Positions 24,482-33,925 are shown, counted from the stretch's first letter. The stretch is DNA of 64,000 bases from Methylobacterium jeotgali (GCF_022179345.1 NZ_BPQR01000035.1:23205-87204), one strand, 5' to 3'. The notes: generated from the letters alone by a model not told the origin. Translations and numbers: made by a program.

Positions 24482-24958
24482 ATGACCCTGATCCGATGCC
24501 CGGATTGCGGCCGCGACGTGAGCGACGCCGCCCGGGCCTGCCCCGCCTGCGGGCGCCCCCTGCGCGCCGCGATCGGCACCGCGGCCTACGACCCGTTCGC
24601 GGCCTTCGAGTACCGCTCCCCCCGGACCCTGTTCGGACTGCCCCTCGTCCACGTCGTCTACGGGCCGGCGGCGCTCGGCGGGCTGAGGCCCGCCCGGGGC
24701 ATCGTCGCGATCGGCAACGTCGCCGTCGGCGTCGTCGCCCTCGGGGGCGTCGCGGTGGGCGTCGTGGCCTTCGGCGGGCTGGCGCTGGGGCTCGTCTGCT
24801 TCGCGGGGCTGGCGCTCGCCCTCGGGCTCGGGCTCGGGGGCATCGCCACCGGCTACTGGGCGCTCGGCGGCATCGCCGTCGGCGTCCACGTCCTCGGCGG
24901 CCTCGGCATCGCGCTCGCCGGCGGGCCCGAGATCGTGCGGCAGGCTCTCGGCCGATAG
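24482..24958 (+). CDS. Zinc-ribbon protein with Gly/Ala/Val repeat membrane segment
   Basis: A 158-residue protein. Residues 1-27 are a zinc ribbon with two CxxC pairs (CPDCGRDVSDAARACPACGR). From about residue 70 a regular pattern of about ten residues repeats (VVALGGVAVG, VVAFGGLALG, then IATGYWALGGIAVG), giving a very hydrophobic, Gly-rich stretch that may be membrane-embedded or fold as a stacked repeat. AAGGA lies eight bases before the ATG. Function unknown; no link to the neighbouring operons can be shown. Confidence 0.65.
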   Translation: MTLIRCPDCGRDVSDAARACPACGRPLRAAIGTAAYDPFAAFEYRSPRTLFGLPLVHVVYGPAALGGLRPARGIVAIGNVAVGVVALGGVAVGVVAFGGLALGLVCFAGLALALGLGLGGIATGYWALGGIAVGVHVLGGLGIALAGGPEIVRQALGR

Positions 24959-25215
24959 AGCGGCGGCCCGCCGAGACCGGCGTGGGAACGGTCCGGTTTT
25001 CGACAGTCGCTGTCTCCCGTTTGCGACAGACTCCCTCCGAGTTCCCGGTCACGAACGCGTGTAATCGTTCTGTCACGCAAGCTCGACAGGACATCGGGAT
25101 GAACGACGGGGAGCAGCATCGAATGGGACCGGCCTGCGTTCGGCATCGCCCCGTTCGGATTCCGCCCCGGCTGCCGCAGACCAGGCAGCGCTGCCGCTCC
25201 GGCGTCTGACCCCGG
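24959..25215. other. Intergenic region before the secretin pair
   Basis: 257 bases without a gene. It contains GACAG-TCG-CTGTC (about 25000-25012), a short inverted repeat partly repeated as GCGACAGAC nearby. No tts box was recognised, so control of the secretin pair by the T3SS regulator cannot be claimed from sequence. Confidence 0.4.
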
Positions 25216-26829
25216 ATGCTCGCGATGCCTGATGCCCGGGCCGGCCGCCCGAACCGTCTCCCCCCCGTCCGCGCTGCGCTCGCCCTCGGCCTGACGATGC
25301 TCGCCGCCGTCACCGGCGCGGCGGCCGAGCCGGTGGCGGCCACCGGCGGCTTCGCGCCGCCTCCCGCCACGGCCGCTCAGGCCCCCGCGCCCGCGCCCGC
25401 GCCCCGGCGCGTCATGGTGCCGGCCTGGCCCGGCAACGAGACGGCCGTCGATCAGGCCGCCCGTTTCCGCCGGCCGACCGCCTGGACCGCCGGGCACAGC
25501 TTCCAGCCGAACGCGCCGAGCGCCGACCGGGTCTCGGCCGCCCGCGGCACCATCTCGCTGAACGTCTCCCGCGGACAGACCCTGCGGCTGTCGCGCCCGG
25601 CCGCCTCGATCTTCGTCGCCGACCCGAGCATCGCCGACATCCAGACCCCGTCGAACCAGGTGGTCTTCGTCTTCGGCAAGAAGCCCGGCCGCACCAGCCT
25701 CTTCGCCCTCGACGAGGCCGGCGATCCGGTGGCGGAGTACGGCGTCGCGGTCACGCAGCCGATCGAGGACCTGCGCAACATCCTGCGCAACGAGGTCGGC
25801 GACTACCGCATCGGCGTGACCTACACGCCGAACGGCGCCGTCCTCAGCGGCTCTCTGCCGAACGCCGCCCTCGTCGAGACCGCCAAGGCCGTCACCGCCC
25901 AGTTCCTCGGCCAGGGCGCGACGGTGACGAACCGCCTGCGCATCTCCGGCGCGCTCCAGGTCAACCTCCAGGTGCGCGTCGCCGAGGTGAACCGGCGCAC
26001 GCTCAAGCAGTTCGGGATCAACCTCAACTTCTCCGGCCGGGCGGGCGGCACGGGCTTCAGCCTCGTCTCCGGCGGCTCCGCCGTCACGCCCGGCACCGTG
26101 CCGATCACGGGCCGCAGCAGCACCTTCGGCGTCAGCTACTCGGACGGCGTCAACAGCATCACCGCGACCCTCGACGCGCTGGCCGAGGACGGCCTCGCCT
26201 CGATCCTCGCCGAGCCGAACCTGACGGCCGTCTCCGGCGAGAAGGCGAGCTTCCTGGCCGGCGGCGAGTTCCCGATCCCGATCACGCAGGCGCTCGGCCA
26301 GACCTCGGTGCAGTTCCGCCGCTTCGGCGCGAGCCTCGAGTTCACGCCGACGGTGCTCTCGGGCAACCTCATCAACATCCGGGTGCGGCCGGAGGTGAGC
26401 GAGCTGAGCCAGATCGGCGCCGTCGACATCAACGGCACCAGCATCCCCGGCCTCAGCACCCGCTCCGCCGACACCGTGGTGGAGCTGGCCAGCGGCCAGA
26501 GCTTCGCTATCGGCGGCCTCATCCGCAAGAATTTCTCCACGAACATCGGCATCACGCCGGGGCTCGGCGACATCCCGATCCTCGGGGCCCTGTTCCGGTC
26601 GAGCGCCTTCCAGAAGGACGAGAGCGAGCTCGTCATCATCGTGACCCCCTACATCGTGCGCCCGGCGAGCTCCCCCCAGGCCCTCGAAACGCCCGCCGAC
26701 CGGGTGGCGCCGCCGACCGACGCCGGACGCATCCTCCTCAACACCCAGTCCAAGGCGCCCTCGAACCGGCTCGCCCCCCGCAAGGGTTCGGTCGGGCTCA
26801 CCGGGGATGCGGGGCTCGGCGTCGAATGA
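25216..26829 (+). CDS. CpaC-type secretin (Tad pilus family), possible RhcC2 equivalent
   Basis: A 537-residue exported secretin. A signal peptide (about residues 18-38) and Pro/Ala-rich linker precede the pilus-assembly N domain (RGTISLNVSRGQTLRLSRPA, FVFGKKPGRTSLFALDEAGD), a BON-like part, and a complete C-terminal secretin domain (VNLQVRVAEVNRRTLKQFGI, ILAEPNLTAVSGEKASFLAG, IGGLIRKNFSTNIGITPGLG, PILGALFRS). This is the CpaC/RcpA family. Only the lipoprotein CpaD follows; CpaB, CpaE, CpaF and TadBC are missing. Since rhcC1 lacks the barrel half, this protein may complete the T3SS outer-membrane ring. ATG 25225 is an alternative start. Confidence 0.88.
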   Translation: MLAMPDARAGRPNRLPPVRAALALGLTMLAAVTGAAAEPVAATGGFAPPPATAAQAPAPAPAPRRVMVPAWPGNETAVDQAARFRRPTAWTAGHSFQPNAPSADRVSAARGTISLNVSRGQTLRLSRPAASIFVADPSIADIQTPSNQVVFVFGKKPGRTSLFALDEAGDPVAEYGVAVTQPIEDLRNILRNEVGDYRIGVTYTPNGAVLSGSLPNAALVETAKAVTAQFLGQGATVTNRLRISGALQVNLQVRVAEVNRRTLKQFGINLNFSGRAGGTGFSLVSGGSAVTPGTVPITGRSSTFGVSYSDGVNSITATLDALAEDGLASILAEPNLTAVSGEKASFLAGGEFPIPITQALGQTSVQFRRFGASLEFTPTVLSGNLINIRVRPEVSELSQIGAVDINGTSIPGLSTRSADTVVELASGQSFAIGGLIRKNFSTNIGITPGLGDIPILGALFRSSAFQKDESELVIIVTPYIVRPASSPQALETPADRVAPPTDAGRILLNTQSKAPSNRLAPRKGSVGLTGDAGLGVE

Positions 26830-27755
26830 GCGGGCGGGAGAGGATGATGCCGGGACGCTCGAACCCGCGCCGCGCGGCTCCGGCCGGCCGGCTCGCCGGA
26901 ATGCTCGCCAGCCCCTGCCTCCTGGCGCTCGCCGCCTGCACGACGGCCGCGCCCCCGCCGCCCCAGGCCGTCGCGCCCATCGCGCCGCCGCCCGCGGCCT
27001 TCACCGCCGGGCCGGCGCCCCTGACGATCGTCGACCCGCCCGTCGAGCCCGGCCGCCCGGTGGCCGTGGTGCGCGGCGGCGAGCCCCGCCCCGTGGTCCT
27101 CTTCGAGCAGCCCGAACGGGTCTCGCCCCCCGGCACACCCCTCGTCCTGCCGCCGCCGATCCCCCGCGAGGCGCGCCAGGAGACCCTGGTCGAGGCGGTG
27201 CCGACGCGGATCGTCCTCGGCCGCGGCGAGCAGCGCCGCCTCGTCGCGTTCCTGCGGACGGCCGGCGAGGGCCGCTTCGACGCGCTTCACCTCGAGATGC
27301 GCGGCCGCAACCGCGGCGCGGTGGCCGCGATGATCGCCACGGCGCGCCGGGCCGGGGTCGACCCGGCCAAGATCCGCGCCGTCGACGCGGCCGCCCCCGG
27401 CGGCGCCGTCGAGGTGATCGCCACCCGATACGTGGCGACGGCACCAGCCTGCCCGTCGCTCGCCATCGTCGGCCCCTCGGTCAACGACAACGACTTCGAG
27501 CCGACCCTCGGCTGCTCGAACCGCGGCAACCTCGCGGCCATGGTCAACGACCCCGCCGACCTCCTCGGCAGCCGGGCGGTCGCGCCCGCCGACGGCGCCC
27601 GTGCCGGGGCGGTGATCGAGCGCTACCGGACGCCGGCCGCGGCCGGGGCGGGCTATCGGGGGGATGGCGTCGGGCAGGCGCCGATCGAAGGCGGCTACGG
27701 CTATGGGCCGCCTGGCGGCAGCATCCTCGGCTCCGGCGGCCCGGTGGGCCGGTAG
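26826..27755 (+). CDS. CpaD-like pilus/secretin lipoprotein
   Basis: A 309-residue protein starting within the secretin stop (ATGA). A signal with lipobox LALAAC leads to an acylated cysteine near residue 38. The C-terminal half has the CpaD signature CPSLAIVGPSVNDNDFEPTL followed by GCSNRGNLAAMVNDPADLL. CpaD proteins are outer-membrane lipoproteins that assist CpaC. The extended Pro-rich N-terminal third and the Gly-rich end are unusual. Coupling to the secretin shows a two-gene unit. Confidence 0.85.
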   Translation: MSGRERMMPGRSNPRRAAPAGRLAGMLASPCLLALAACTTAAPPPPQAVAPIAPPPAAFTAGPAPLTIVDPPVEPGRPVAVVRGGEPRPVVLFEQPERVSPPGTPLVLPPPIPREARQETLVEAVPTRIVLGRGEQRRLVAFLRTAGEGRFDALHLEMRGRNRGAVAAMIATARRAGVDPAKIRAVDAAAPGGAVEVIATRYVATAPACPSLAIVGPSVNDNDFEPTLGCSNRGNLAAMVNDPADLLGSRAVAPADGARAGAVIERYRTPAAAGAGYRGDGVGQAPIEGGYGYGPPGGSILGSGGPVGR

Positions 27756-27764
27756 CGTCGGCCC
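27746..27764. terminator. Possible terminator overlapping the CpaD stop
   Basis: GGGCCG and CGGCCC pair around seven bases that include the TAG stop, in the gap between convergent genes. No T run follows. Confidence 0.3.
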
Positions 27765-27858
27765 GGCAGAAGCGGAGGCCGGCGCTCCGCAAGGATCGGG
27801 CGCCCTGCCCGCTTCCGCCTCACGATCCCCGGGCGGGCCGCGCCCTCCCGTTCTCGCC

Positions 27859-29877
27859 CTACCGAAGCCTCGAACCGGCGCGGCCGGGGCTCGGATGTCC
27901 CTCCCCGTCCCGACGTCGAGTCTCCTCGTCCGGCGCCGGCTCCTCCGAGGCCTCGTCCTCGCGGCGGTCCCAGCCGAGCACCCGCAGGATCGCCCAGAGG
28001 CCGTTGCCCTCTTGCCCGCGCCGACGCGTCCGGCGCGGCGGCATCCGCCGCGCCAGGAACGGGTTGAACAGGGGCAGCGGCGCGCCCCCGATTCCCGGTG
28101 CGGCGCGACCGGGGGCCGGCTCACGGGCGCCGACCGTCAACCCGGCGGCGACGGCAGCGGCCTCGACACCCGTGCCCGCAACCGTCGGCGTCGGGCTCTC
28201 GGGCAGGCCGATCGAGCGCATGGCCGGCGCGGCAGCCTCGGGCGGAGCCGGGCGGCCCGCCTCCGCCGGCTGCGCCCGCACCGGCGCCGGATCGCTCCGG
28301 GGCTGCACCGGCAGCACCTCGCTCGCCGCGCCTCGCTCGGCGGCCCCGCCCGGCCCGCTCCGGGTCGGCGGCTGCGACGGCGGCCGCTCCTCGACGGCGG
28401 GCGGCGGGGCGGCCAGGGTGCCGGAGCCGGCGACGGGCTCGCCCTGCCTGACGGGCGCCGTCTCGGCGGAGGTCCCACGAGCTGCCGCCGTCCCGTCCGT
28501 CCGGATGGAGGGGGGGTCGGCCCTGGCCGAGGCGGGATCGGCCCTCGGGGCCTCCGCGGGAGGCCGGCCGCCGGCCGCCTCCGGGTCGGCGCGGGCCGCC
28601 GGAGCCGCGGCGGCCGCCGGCCCCTCGCCCGTCCGGGGCTCCGGACGATCCTGCGGCGGCGCTTCGGGCGGCGCGAGCCGGTCCCGCGCTGCGCCTCCCG
28701 GCGGAAGCTCCCGAACGGTGTCCCGGACGGCGCCGGCGGCGATCTCGGCGGCCGTGGCGAGGGTCGTCGCGGCGCCCGCGACCGCCGCCGTGACGGTTGC
28801 CGCCGCGACCTCGACCGCGACCTCGACCGCCTGCGCTCCCATCCGGGGGGCGGCGACGGTCTCCGCGAGGCGGGCCGCCAGTGGCCCCGCTCCGGCGTCG
28901 AGGCCGATCGCGGCGCCCGCGAAGACGTTCGGTGCCGCTTGCGGTGCCGCCTGGCCGATGCCGGGCTGGCGAAGGTCGTGGCGGATCTCCGCCGGGGGCC
29001 CTCCGGCCGCGCCCGGCCCGTTCCCCTGCGGAGGCCCGTCGAGGGCCCGTTGCGCGCCCGGCCCGGCCTGGCCCGCCGGTCCCTGCACCTCCCGCGCCCA
29101 GGGCGCTGCGTCTCCGAAACGCGCTCCGTTCCCGAAGGCGGCGCGGTCTCCGGCGGCCGGTCGGTCCGTCGCCGGCGCGGGCGGTCGCGGATCGGCGCCG
29201 CCCCGCTCCGGAGTCGGCCGATCGGCTCTCGGGCCGGCGGGCGGCTGGTCGGGGCGCGGCCGGGCGTGCGCCTCGCGATCGGGACGGTCGCGTCCCCCCT
29301 CCCGCTCCGGGCCCTCCCGACCCGGCCGCGGCCCGTTCGGCGGGCCCCGGCCCCGATCCTCCGGCCCCCTGTTCTCGTGCGGATGTTCGTTTCCGGGATG
29401 CCTTCCCGCCGGCGGGCCGGCCTTCGGCGCGGCGAACTCGGGGACCGAGACCTTGCCCGCCGCCGCGTCCCGGCCGGCCCCCTCTCCCGGCCGGTCGCGG
29501 GGCGCGGCGTCGGCCCGGTGCGGTCCCGCCGGTGGAGCGCCGGCCCGGCCTCCCCCGCCGAGCAGGTTCAGGCGCAGGTCGACGTCGAGGCGGAGCCCGG
29601 CGTCGAGGCCCGGGCCGAGCTGCAGGCCGGCCTGCACGCCCAGGCCGAGCCCGTTCCCGCCGATCTCGGCGCCGGCATTCGCGCCCACCCCGGGCGGTCC
29701 CGGGGTCGCCCCCGGCTCGGGCCTGCCTGGGTCGCGGTGGCCGCCGGGGTCGTCGCGGCCGGGCTCGTGCCCGTCCGGCCGTCCGCGGCGGGCGTCGAAG
29801 GGCTCGTCCCGGCGGGGTTCCGCGCCGATCTCGTGACGCGTCCCGCGCCCTGCGTGCAGTCCGGCCAGGCCCGTCAC
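27859..29877 (-). CDS. Large Pro/Gly/Ala/Arg-rich disordered protein of unknown function
   Basis: A 672-residue, low-complexity protein, mostly predicted disordered. Distinct parts are a Gly/Leu amphipathic repeat at about 75-115 (LGLGVQAGLQLGPGLDAGLR), a long Arg/Pro/Asp section, a helical Ala/Val section near 365-400, and a basic-then-acidic end (RRMPPRRTRRRGQ). The GTG at 29877 has GGAGAGAG just upstream, which supports a real gene despite the open frames on the other strand. GTCAGGTT lies 42 bases upstream but the rest of a tts box is missing. Its place beside T3SS accessory genes allows a secreted-protein role, but nothing proves it. Confidence 0.55.
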   Translation of the reverse strand: MTGLAGLHAGRGTRHEIGAEPRRDEPFDARRGRPDGHEPGRDDPGGHRDPGRPEPGATPGPPGVGANAGAEIGGNGLGLGVQAGLQLGPGLDAGLRLDVDLRLNLLGGGGRAGAPPAGPHRADAAPRDRPGEGAGRDAAAGKVSVPEFAAPKAGPPAGRHPGNEHPHENRGPEDRGRGPPNGPRPGREGPEREGGRDRPDREAHARPRPDQPPAGPRADRPTPERGGADPRPPAPATDRPAAGDRAAFGNGARFGDAAPWAREVQGPAGQAGPGAQRALDGPPQGNGPGAAGGPPAEIRHDLRQPGIGQAAPQAAPNVFAGAAIGLDAGAGPLAARLAETVAAPRMGAQAVEVAVEVAAATVTAAVAGAATTLATAAEIAAGAVRDTVRELPPGGAARDRLAPPEAPPQDRPEPRTGEGPAAAAAPAARADPEAAGGRPPAEAPRADPASARADPPSIRTDGTAAARGTSAETAPVRQGEPVAGSGTLAAPPPAVEERPPSQPPTRSGPGGAAERGAASEVLPVQPRSDPAPVRAQPAEAGRPAPPEAAAPAMRSIGLPESPTPTVAGTGVEAAAVAAGLTVGAREPAPGRAAPGIGGAPLPLFNPFLARRMPPRRTRRRGQEGNGLWAILRVLGWDRREDEASEEPAPDEETRRRDGEGHPSPGRAGSRLR

Positions 29878-29959
29878 GGCTCTCTCCTGCGGCAGAAACC
29901 GCGAAGGATTGTCATCCCAACCTGACCACGACCTGTCGGCGGGAGGCCGCCGGACGGGC

Positions 29960-30595
29960 TCAGGCGCGATGGATGCCCAGCGCCGCCTCGTTCGCCCGCA
30001 GGGCGCGGTCGTACTCGATCAGGGCCGCCACGTCGTCCCGCGCCTCGGGGCCGTAGAAGCGGCCGACGAGGTAGAGCGTGGCGTCGATGGCGAGCGAGAC
30101 GCCGCCGCCCGTCACCACCCTGTCGTCCACGACGACCGCGGTCCGGGCGTCGACGCCCCCGGAGCGCAGGGCGTCGAGGGGCGCGACGGGCTCGGCCCCG
30201 GCCCGGCCGCGCCGGGTCGTCGCCGCCCGCCCGTCGAGGCAGCCCGCCCGCGCGAGGATCATCGCGCCCGTGCAGACCGAGGCGAGGCGCTCCGGCGCCC
30301 GCTCCCGCAGGAAGCGCATCATCGCCGGGTCGGCCGCCGCCTCCGGCCAGCCCGGCCCGCCGCAAACGACGTAGACGTCGCAGGGCGGCGCGTCGGCGAA
30401 GCCGTAGGGCACCTCCACCGCGAGACCGCCGGCCATCCGTACGGGACCCGCCTCCCGCGCGATCACCGCGTCGGCGAGGTTCGGCAGCAGGCGCCGGGCC
30501 ATCGAGAGGACGCCGACCGTGCCGCCGAGGTCGATCGGCTCGACGCCCTCGTAGAGCACGATCCCGAAGCGGATGGCGGTCGAGCGGTCCGGCAT
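29960..30595 (-). CDS. DJ-1/PfpI family protein (isonitrile hydratase-like)
   Basis: A 211-residue protein of the DJ-1/ThiJ/PfpI superfamily. It has the fold's FGIVLYEGVEPIDLGG start, VYVVCGGPG, and the nucleophile elbow ASVCTGAMILARAG with Cys108, followed by LDGRAATTRRG and VVTGGGVSLAID. This arrangement is seen in isonitrile hydratases and in the amidotransferase-like part of GlxA regulators; no AraC domain is fused. It is divergent from the XRE-cupin gene 71 bases away, which may control it. The exact substrate is unknown. Confidence 0.8.
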   Translation of the reverse strand: MPDRSTAIRFGIVLYEGVEPIDLGGTVGVLSMARRLLPNLADAVIAREAGPVRMAGGLAVEVPYGFADAPPCDVYVVCGGPGWPEAAADPAMMRFLRERAPERLASVCTGAMILARAGCLDGRAATTRRGRAGAEPVAPLDALRSGGVDARTAVVVDDRVVTGGGVSLAIDATLYLVGRFYGPEARDDVAALIEYDRALRANEAALGIHRA

Positions 30596-30666
30596 GTGGT
30601 AGTCTCCGTCTGGATCAGGATCACCCGGCCGTCCGGCACGGGCGTTGAAGGGCTCGGCACGGCGCG

Positions 30667-31278
30667 ATGACGGTGAGGACGATTGTGGACCGCGAGCAGG
30701 TCGCGGCCGAGGCGCGCTCGCAGATCGAGGTCCTCGCCGAGGAGGTGCGCCGCCGCCGCCGGGAGCGCGGGCTCTCCCTGGAGCAGCTCGGGACGCTCGC
30801 CGGTGTCAGCCGCTCGATGATCTCGAAGATCGAGCGGGCCGAGGCGGTGCCCTCGACCACCGTGCTCTCGCGCCTCGCCGAGGCCCTCGACGTGACCTTC
30901 TCGCGGCTGATGACGCCCGCGGTGGAGCGGGAGGTGCTGCTGATCCCGGCGAGCCGCCAGCCGGTGCTGCGCGACGAGGCCTCCGGCTTCCTGCGCCGCT
31001 GCATCTCCCCAGTGCTGCCGGGCCGGGGCATTGACTGGGTGCTGAACACCCTGCCCCCGAACGGCAGCACCGGCGAGTTCGTCGCCCACCGGCGTGGGGT
31101 CAGCGAGTACATCTTCGTGCTCAAGGGCCGCCTGCGCGCCACCGTCGGCGAGCGCAGCATCGTGGTCGAGGAGGGCGACAGCCTGTACTTCGAGGCCGAC
31201 GCCGGCCACGCCTTCGCCAATCTCGGCCCGGAGCCCTGCCAGTACTTCCTCGTCATCGACGCCTCGCGCGCCCGATAG
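30667..31278 (+). CDS. XRE-family regulator with C-terminal cupin
   Basis: A 203-residue two-domain regulator. Residues about 25-80 are a Cro/C1-type helix-turn-helix (RGLSLEQLGTLAGVSRSMIS, then KIERAEAVPSTTVLSRLAEA). Residues about 120-200 are a small beta-barrel cupin (EYIFVLKGRLRATVGERSIV, EEGDSLYFEADAGHAFAN), the likely ligand sensor. Such proteins often control catabolism of amino acids or amines. It lies between the divergent DJ-1 gene and the MFS/RidA operon and probably regulates one or both. Confidence 0.9.
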   Translation: MTVRTIVDREQVAAEARSQIEVLAEEVRRRRRERGLSLEQLGTLAGVSRSMISKIERAEAVPSTTVLSRLAEALDVTFSRLMTPAVEREVLLIPASRQPVLRDEASGFLRRCISPVLPGRGIDWVLNTLPPNGSTGEFVAHRRGVSEYIFVLKGRLRATVGERSIVVEEGDSLYFEADAGHAFANLGPEPCQYFLVIDASRAR

Positions 31279-31510
31279 AGGGCTCCCTGCGAACGGTGGT
31301 GCCGGTTCGGCAAGGAACACGCCAGGATGGAGGCCTCGAGCGCATCGGACCCTGGCGAGCCCGACGCCGGGACCGTGCTCCGGCTTCCATCGCATGGACC
31401 GGTCCGGCGCAGGGCGCGCCGATGCAACCCTGGATCGCGTCAATGTGAAGTGGCATGGCCGTTGCGTCCTCCATAGTGGATCAATCTCCACTGAGGAAGA
31501 GGGCATCGCG

Positions 31511-32866
31511 ATGGCCGTACAAGGTGCAGAGGCGCTGGTCGCGCCCCCGTCAGCAGCCGCGGTCCGGGACGAGCCCGGCGGAACCGCGACCTCCGGCGCC
31601 GAGATGCGGCGCGTCCTCTGGGCGAGCGTCATCGGGACGGTTGTCGAGTGGTACGACTTCCTGATCTACGGCACCGCCGCGGCGCTGGTCTTCAACAAGA
31701 TCTTCTTCCCGACCCTCGACCCCATGGCCGGGACGCTCGCCGCCTTCGGCTCCTACGCGGTCGGCTTCGTCGCCCGGCCGCTGGGCGGGGTGGTGTTCGG
31801 CCATTTCGGCGACCGCATCGGCCGCAAGGCGATGCTGACGCTGACCATGCTGATCATGGGGCTCGGCACCTTCCTGATCGGCTGCCTGCCGACCTACGCC
31901 CACATCGGGCTCTGGGCGCCGGCGCTTCTCGTGCTGCTGCGCATCTTCCAGGGCATCGGCGTCGGCGGCGAGTGGGGCGGGGCCGTCCTCATGGTCATCG
32001 AGCACGCGCCCGCGCATCGCCGGGGCCTCTACGGAAGCCTCGTCCAGGTCGGCTTCCCGGCGGGCGTGGCCGCCTCCACCGCGACCTTCCTCGCCCTCTC
32101 GACGCTGCCCGAGGCGGACTTCCTGAGCTGGGGCTGGCGCGTGCCGTTCCTGCTCAGCGCGATCCTCGTCGGCGTGGCCCTGTTCATCCGCCTGCGCCTC
32201 GTCGAGACACCCGCCTTCGCGAAGGTGAAGGCCGAGCGCACGGTGGCGCGGATGCCGTTCCTCGAGGTCATCCTCGGCCAGCCGCGCACCTTCCTGATCG
32301 CGGTCGGGCTCAAGGTATCGGAGGTGGCCTGGGTCTACCTGCTGACCGTGTTCTCGATCGTCTACGCCACCGGCACCCTCGGGCTCCCCAAGCGCCTGAT
32401 CCTCGACGCGATCCTCTGCGCCGCGGTGCTGGAGTTCGCCACGATGCCGTTCTTCGGCTGGCTCTCCGACAAGGTCGGCCGGCGCCCGATCTACATCTTC
32501 GGCGCGCTGGTGAGCGTGGTCTGCGCCCTCGTCGTCTTCCGCCTCCTCGACACCCGCGACCCGCTCGTCATTACGCTGACGATCGCGGTGATCATGAGCC
32601 TCACCCACGCCTCGATGTTCGGCCCGCAGGGCGCGTTCATGCCGGAGCTGTTCGGCACGCGGGTCCGCTACAGCGGCGCCTCCCTGGGCTGCCAGGTCGC
32701 GGCGGCGATCTCGGGCGGGTTCTCGCCGATCGTCGCCTCCTCCCTGCTCGCCTGGACCGGCGCTACCTGGCCGATCTCGCTGTTTATGATCGCCCTCGCC
32801 GTGATCTCCCTCGTCGCGACTCTCGCCGCGACCGAGACCCGCGACCTCGACATCGCCCGGCAGTGA
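31511..32866 (+). CDS. MFS transporter, metabolite:H+ symporter (MHS) family
   Basis: A 451-residue membrane protein with 12 predicted helices. The family signature between helices 2 and 3 is [20 protein letters not shown], and the N-terminal [20 protein letters not shown] is diagnostic of the ShiA/ProP-like MHS group, which imports carboxylates, betaines and related small solutes with protons. The start at ATG 31511 follows GAGGAAGAGGG. 91 bases separate it from ridA. The substrate is not fixed by sequence; the neighbours suggest an amine or amino-acid derivative. Confidence 0.9.
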   Translation: MAVQGAEALVAPPSAAAVRDEPGGTATSGAEMRRVLWASVIGTVVEWYDFLIYGTAAALVFNKIFFPTLDPMAGTLAAFGSYAVGFVARPLGGVVFGHFGDRIGRKAMLTLTMLIMGLGTFLIGCLPTYAHIGLWAPALLVLLRIFQGIGVGGEWGGAVLMVIEHAPAHRRGLYGSLVQVGFPAGVAASTATFLALSTLPEADFLSWGWRVPFLLSAILVGVALFIRLRLVETPAFAKVKAERTVARMPFLEVILGQPRTFLIAVGLKVSEVAWVYLLTVFSIVYATGTLGLPKRLILDAILCAAVLEFATMPFFGWLSDKVGRRPIYIFGALVSVVCALVVFRLLDTRDPLVITLTIAVIMSLTHASMFGPQGAFMPELFGTRVRYSGASLGCQVAAAISGGFSPIVASSLLAWTGATWPISLFMIALAVISLVATLAATETRDLDIARQ

Positions 32867-32957
32867 CGGAAGGGCACGGCGCTGGCGGCGCCGTGCCAAT
32901 TCCATTATCGTGGATGAACGTCTACTGAGCAGATCGGGACAGGGAAGAGGCAACACC

Positions 32958-33353
32958 ATGGATCGGACCACCATCAAGACGGCTGCGGCGGCTCCCGCCG
33001 CCGGCCCCTACGCCCAGGCCATCCGGGCGGGCGATCTCGTCTTCGCCTCGGGCCAGCTGCCGATCGATCTCGGAACCGGCGGCTTCCCCGAGGGCGTCGA
33101 GGCGCAGACGCGGGCCTCGCTGGCAAACCTCTCCGCCGTGCTCGAGGCCGGCGGCGCGAGCCTCGCCAGCGTCGTGAAGACCACGGTCTTCCTCAAGGAC
33201 ATGAACGACTTCGCCGCCATGAACGCGGTCTATGCCGAGCACTTCCCCGGCGCGGCGCCGGCGCGCTCCACCATCGAGGTCGCCCGCCTGCCCAAGGACG
33301 CGCTCGTCGAGATCGAGGCCGTCGCGATCGCCACGGGTCCCGCCGCGTCATGA
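32958..33353 (+). CDS. ridA: RidA family enamine/imine deaminase
   Basis: A 131-residue protein of the YjgF/YER057c/UK114 family: [20 protein letters not shown] at the start, the conserved arginine in [20 protein letters not shown] and the typical length of 125-135. RidA proteins hydrolyse reactive enamine/imine intermediates made by flavin or PLP enzymes. Its stop overlaps the MOSC gene start (ATGA). Place in an uptake/oxidoreductase operon points to clearing reactive intermediates from amine breakdown. Confidence 0.9.
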   Translation: MDRTTIKTAAAAPAAGPYAQAIRAGDLVFASGQLPIDLGTGGFPEGVEAQTRASLANLSAVLEAGGASLASVVKTTVFLKDMNDFAAMNAVYAEHFPGAAPARSTIEVARLPKDALVEIEAVAIATGPAAS

Positions 33354-33925
33354 GCGAGATGCCGGCGCCTCGCATGATCGAGGCCTTCGAGCACGCCGCC
33401 GGATCGGTCGCCCGCGGGGTGCCGGGAGGCGCCGCGGGCTTTCGGGGGGAGCTTCTCCATATCCACGTCGCCCCGGCGGCGAGCTACGAGATGGAGGCGC
33501 TCGCGGAAGCCGAGTGCGTGGCCGGCCGCGGCATCGTCGGCGACCGCTACTTCGACGGGACGGGGACCTACTCGCCGAAGCCCGACACCCGCGAGGTGAC
33601 GCTGATCGAGCAGGAGGCGCTCGACGCGCTCGCCCGCAACGACCCGCCGCTCCAGGGCGGCCCGATCCGGCTCGACCCCGCCGACCACCGGCGCAACCTC
33701 ACGGTGCGGGGCGTGCCCCTCAACCACCTCGTCGGCCGCCGCTTCCGGGTCGGCGCGGTGATCCTGCGGGGCGGGCGGCTCAACTTCCCGTGCAAGTACC
33801 TGGAGGAGCTTCTGGGCCTGCCGGTCTACCTGCCGCTCTACAACCGCTCGGGGCTGAACTGCGGGATCGAGGTCGGCGGCATCATCCGCCCCGGCGACGT
33901 CATCGAGCTCCTCGAGACGCCATGA
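33350..33925 (+). CDS. MOSC domain protein
   Basis: A 191-residue single-domain MOSC protein. Visible are [49 protein letters not shown] and the conserved-cysteine segment [14 protein letters not shown] that would coordinate molybdenum cofactor. MOSC proteins such as YiiM and YcbX reduce N-hydroxylated compounds with an electron-donor partner. The next gene, a flavin/2Fe-2S reductase, overlaps it (ATGA) and is a plausible donor. Confidence 0.85.
   Translation: MSEMPAPRMIEAFEHAAGSVARGVPGGAAGFRGELLHIHVAPAASYEMEALAEAECVAGRGIVGDRYFDGTGTYSPKPDTREVTLIEQEALDALARNDPPLQGGPIRLDPADHRRNLTVRGVPLNHLVGRRFRVGAVILRGGRLNFPCKYLEELLGLPVYLPLYNRSGLNCGIEVGGIIRPGDVIELLETP

Noticed and set aside
25216..27755. A complete Tad pilus locus
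   Set aside because: Only CpaC and CpaD are present; no prepilin, peptidase, ATPase or TadBC within the window.
29898..29928. GTCAGGTT upstream of the 672-aa disordered gene
   Set aside because: The rest of the box does not match, and the site ends too close to the GTG start to leave room for a promoter.
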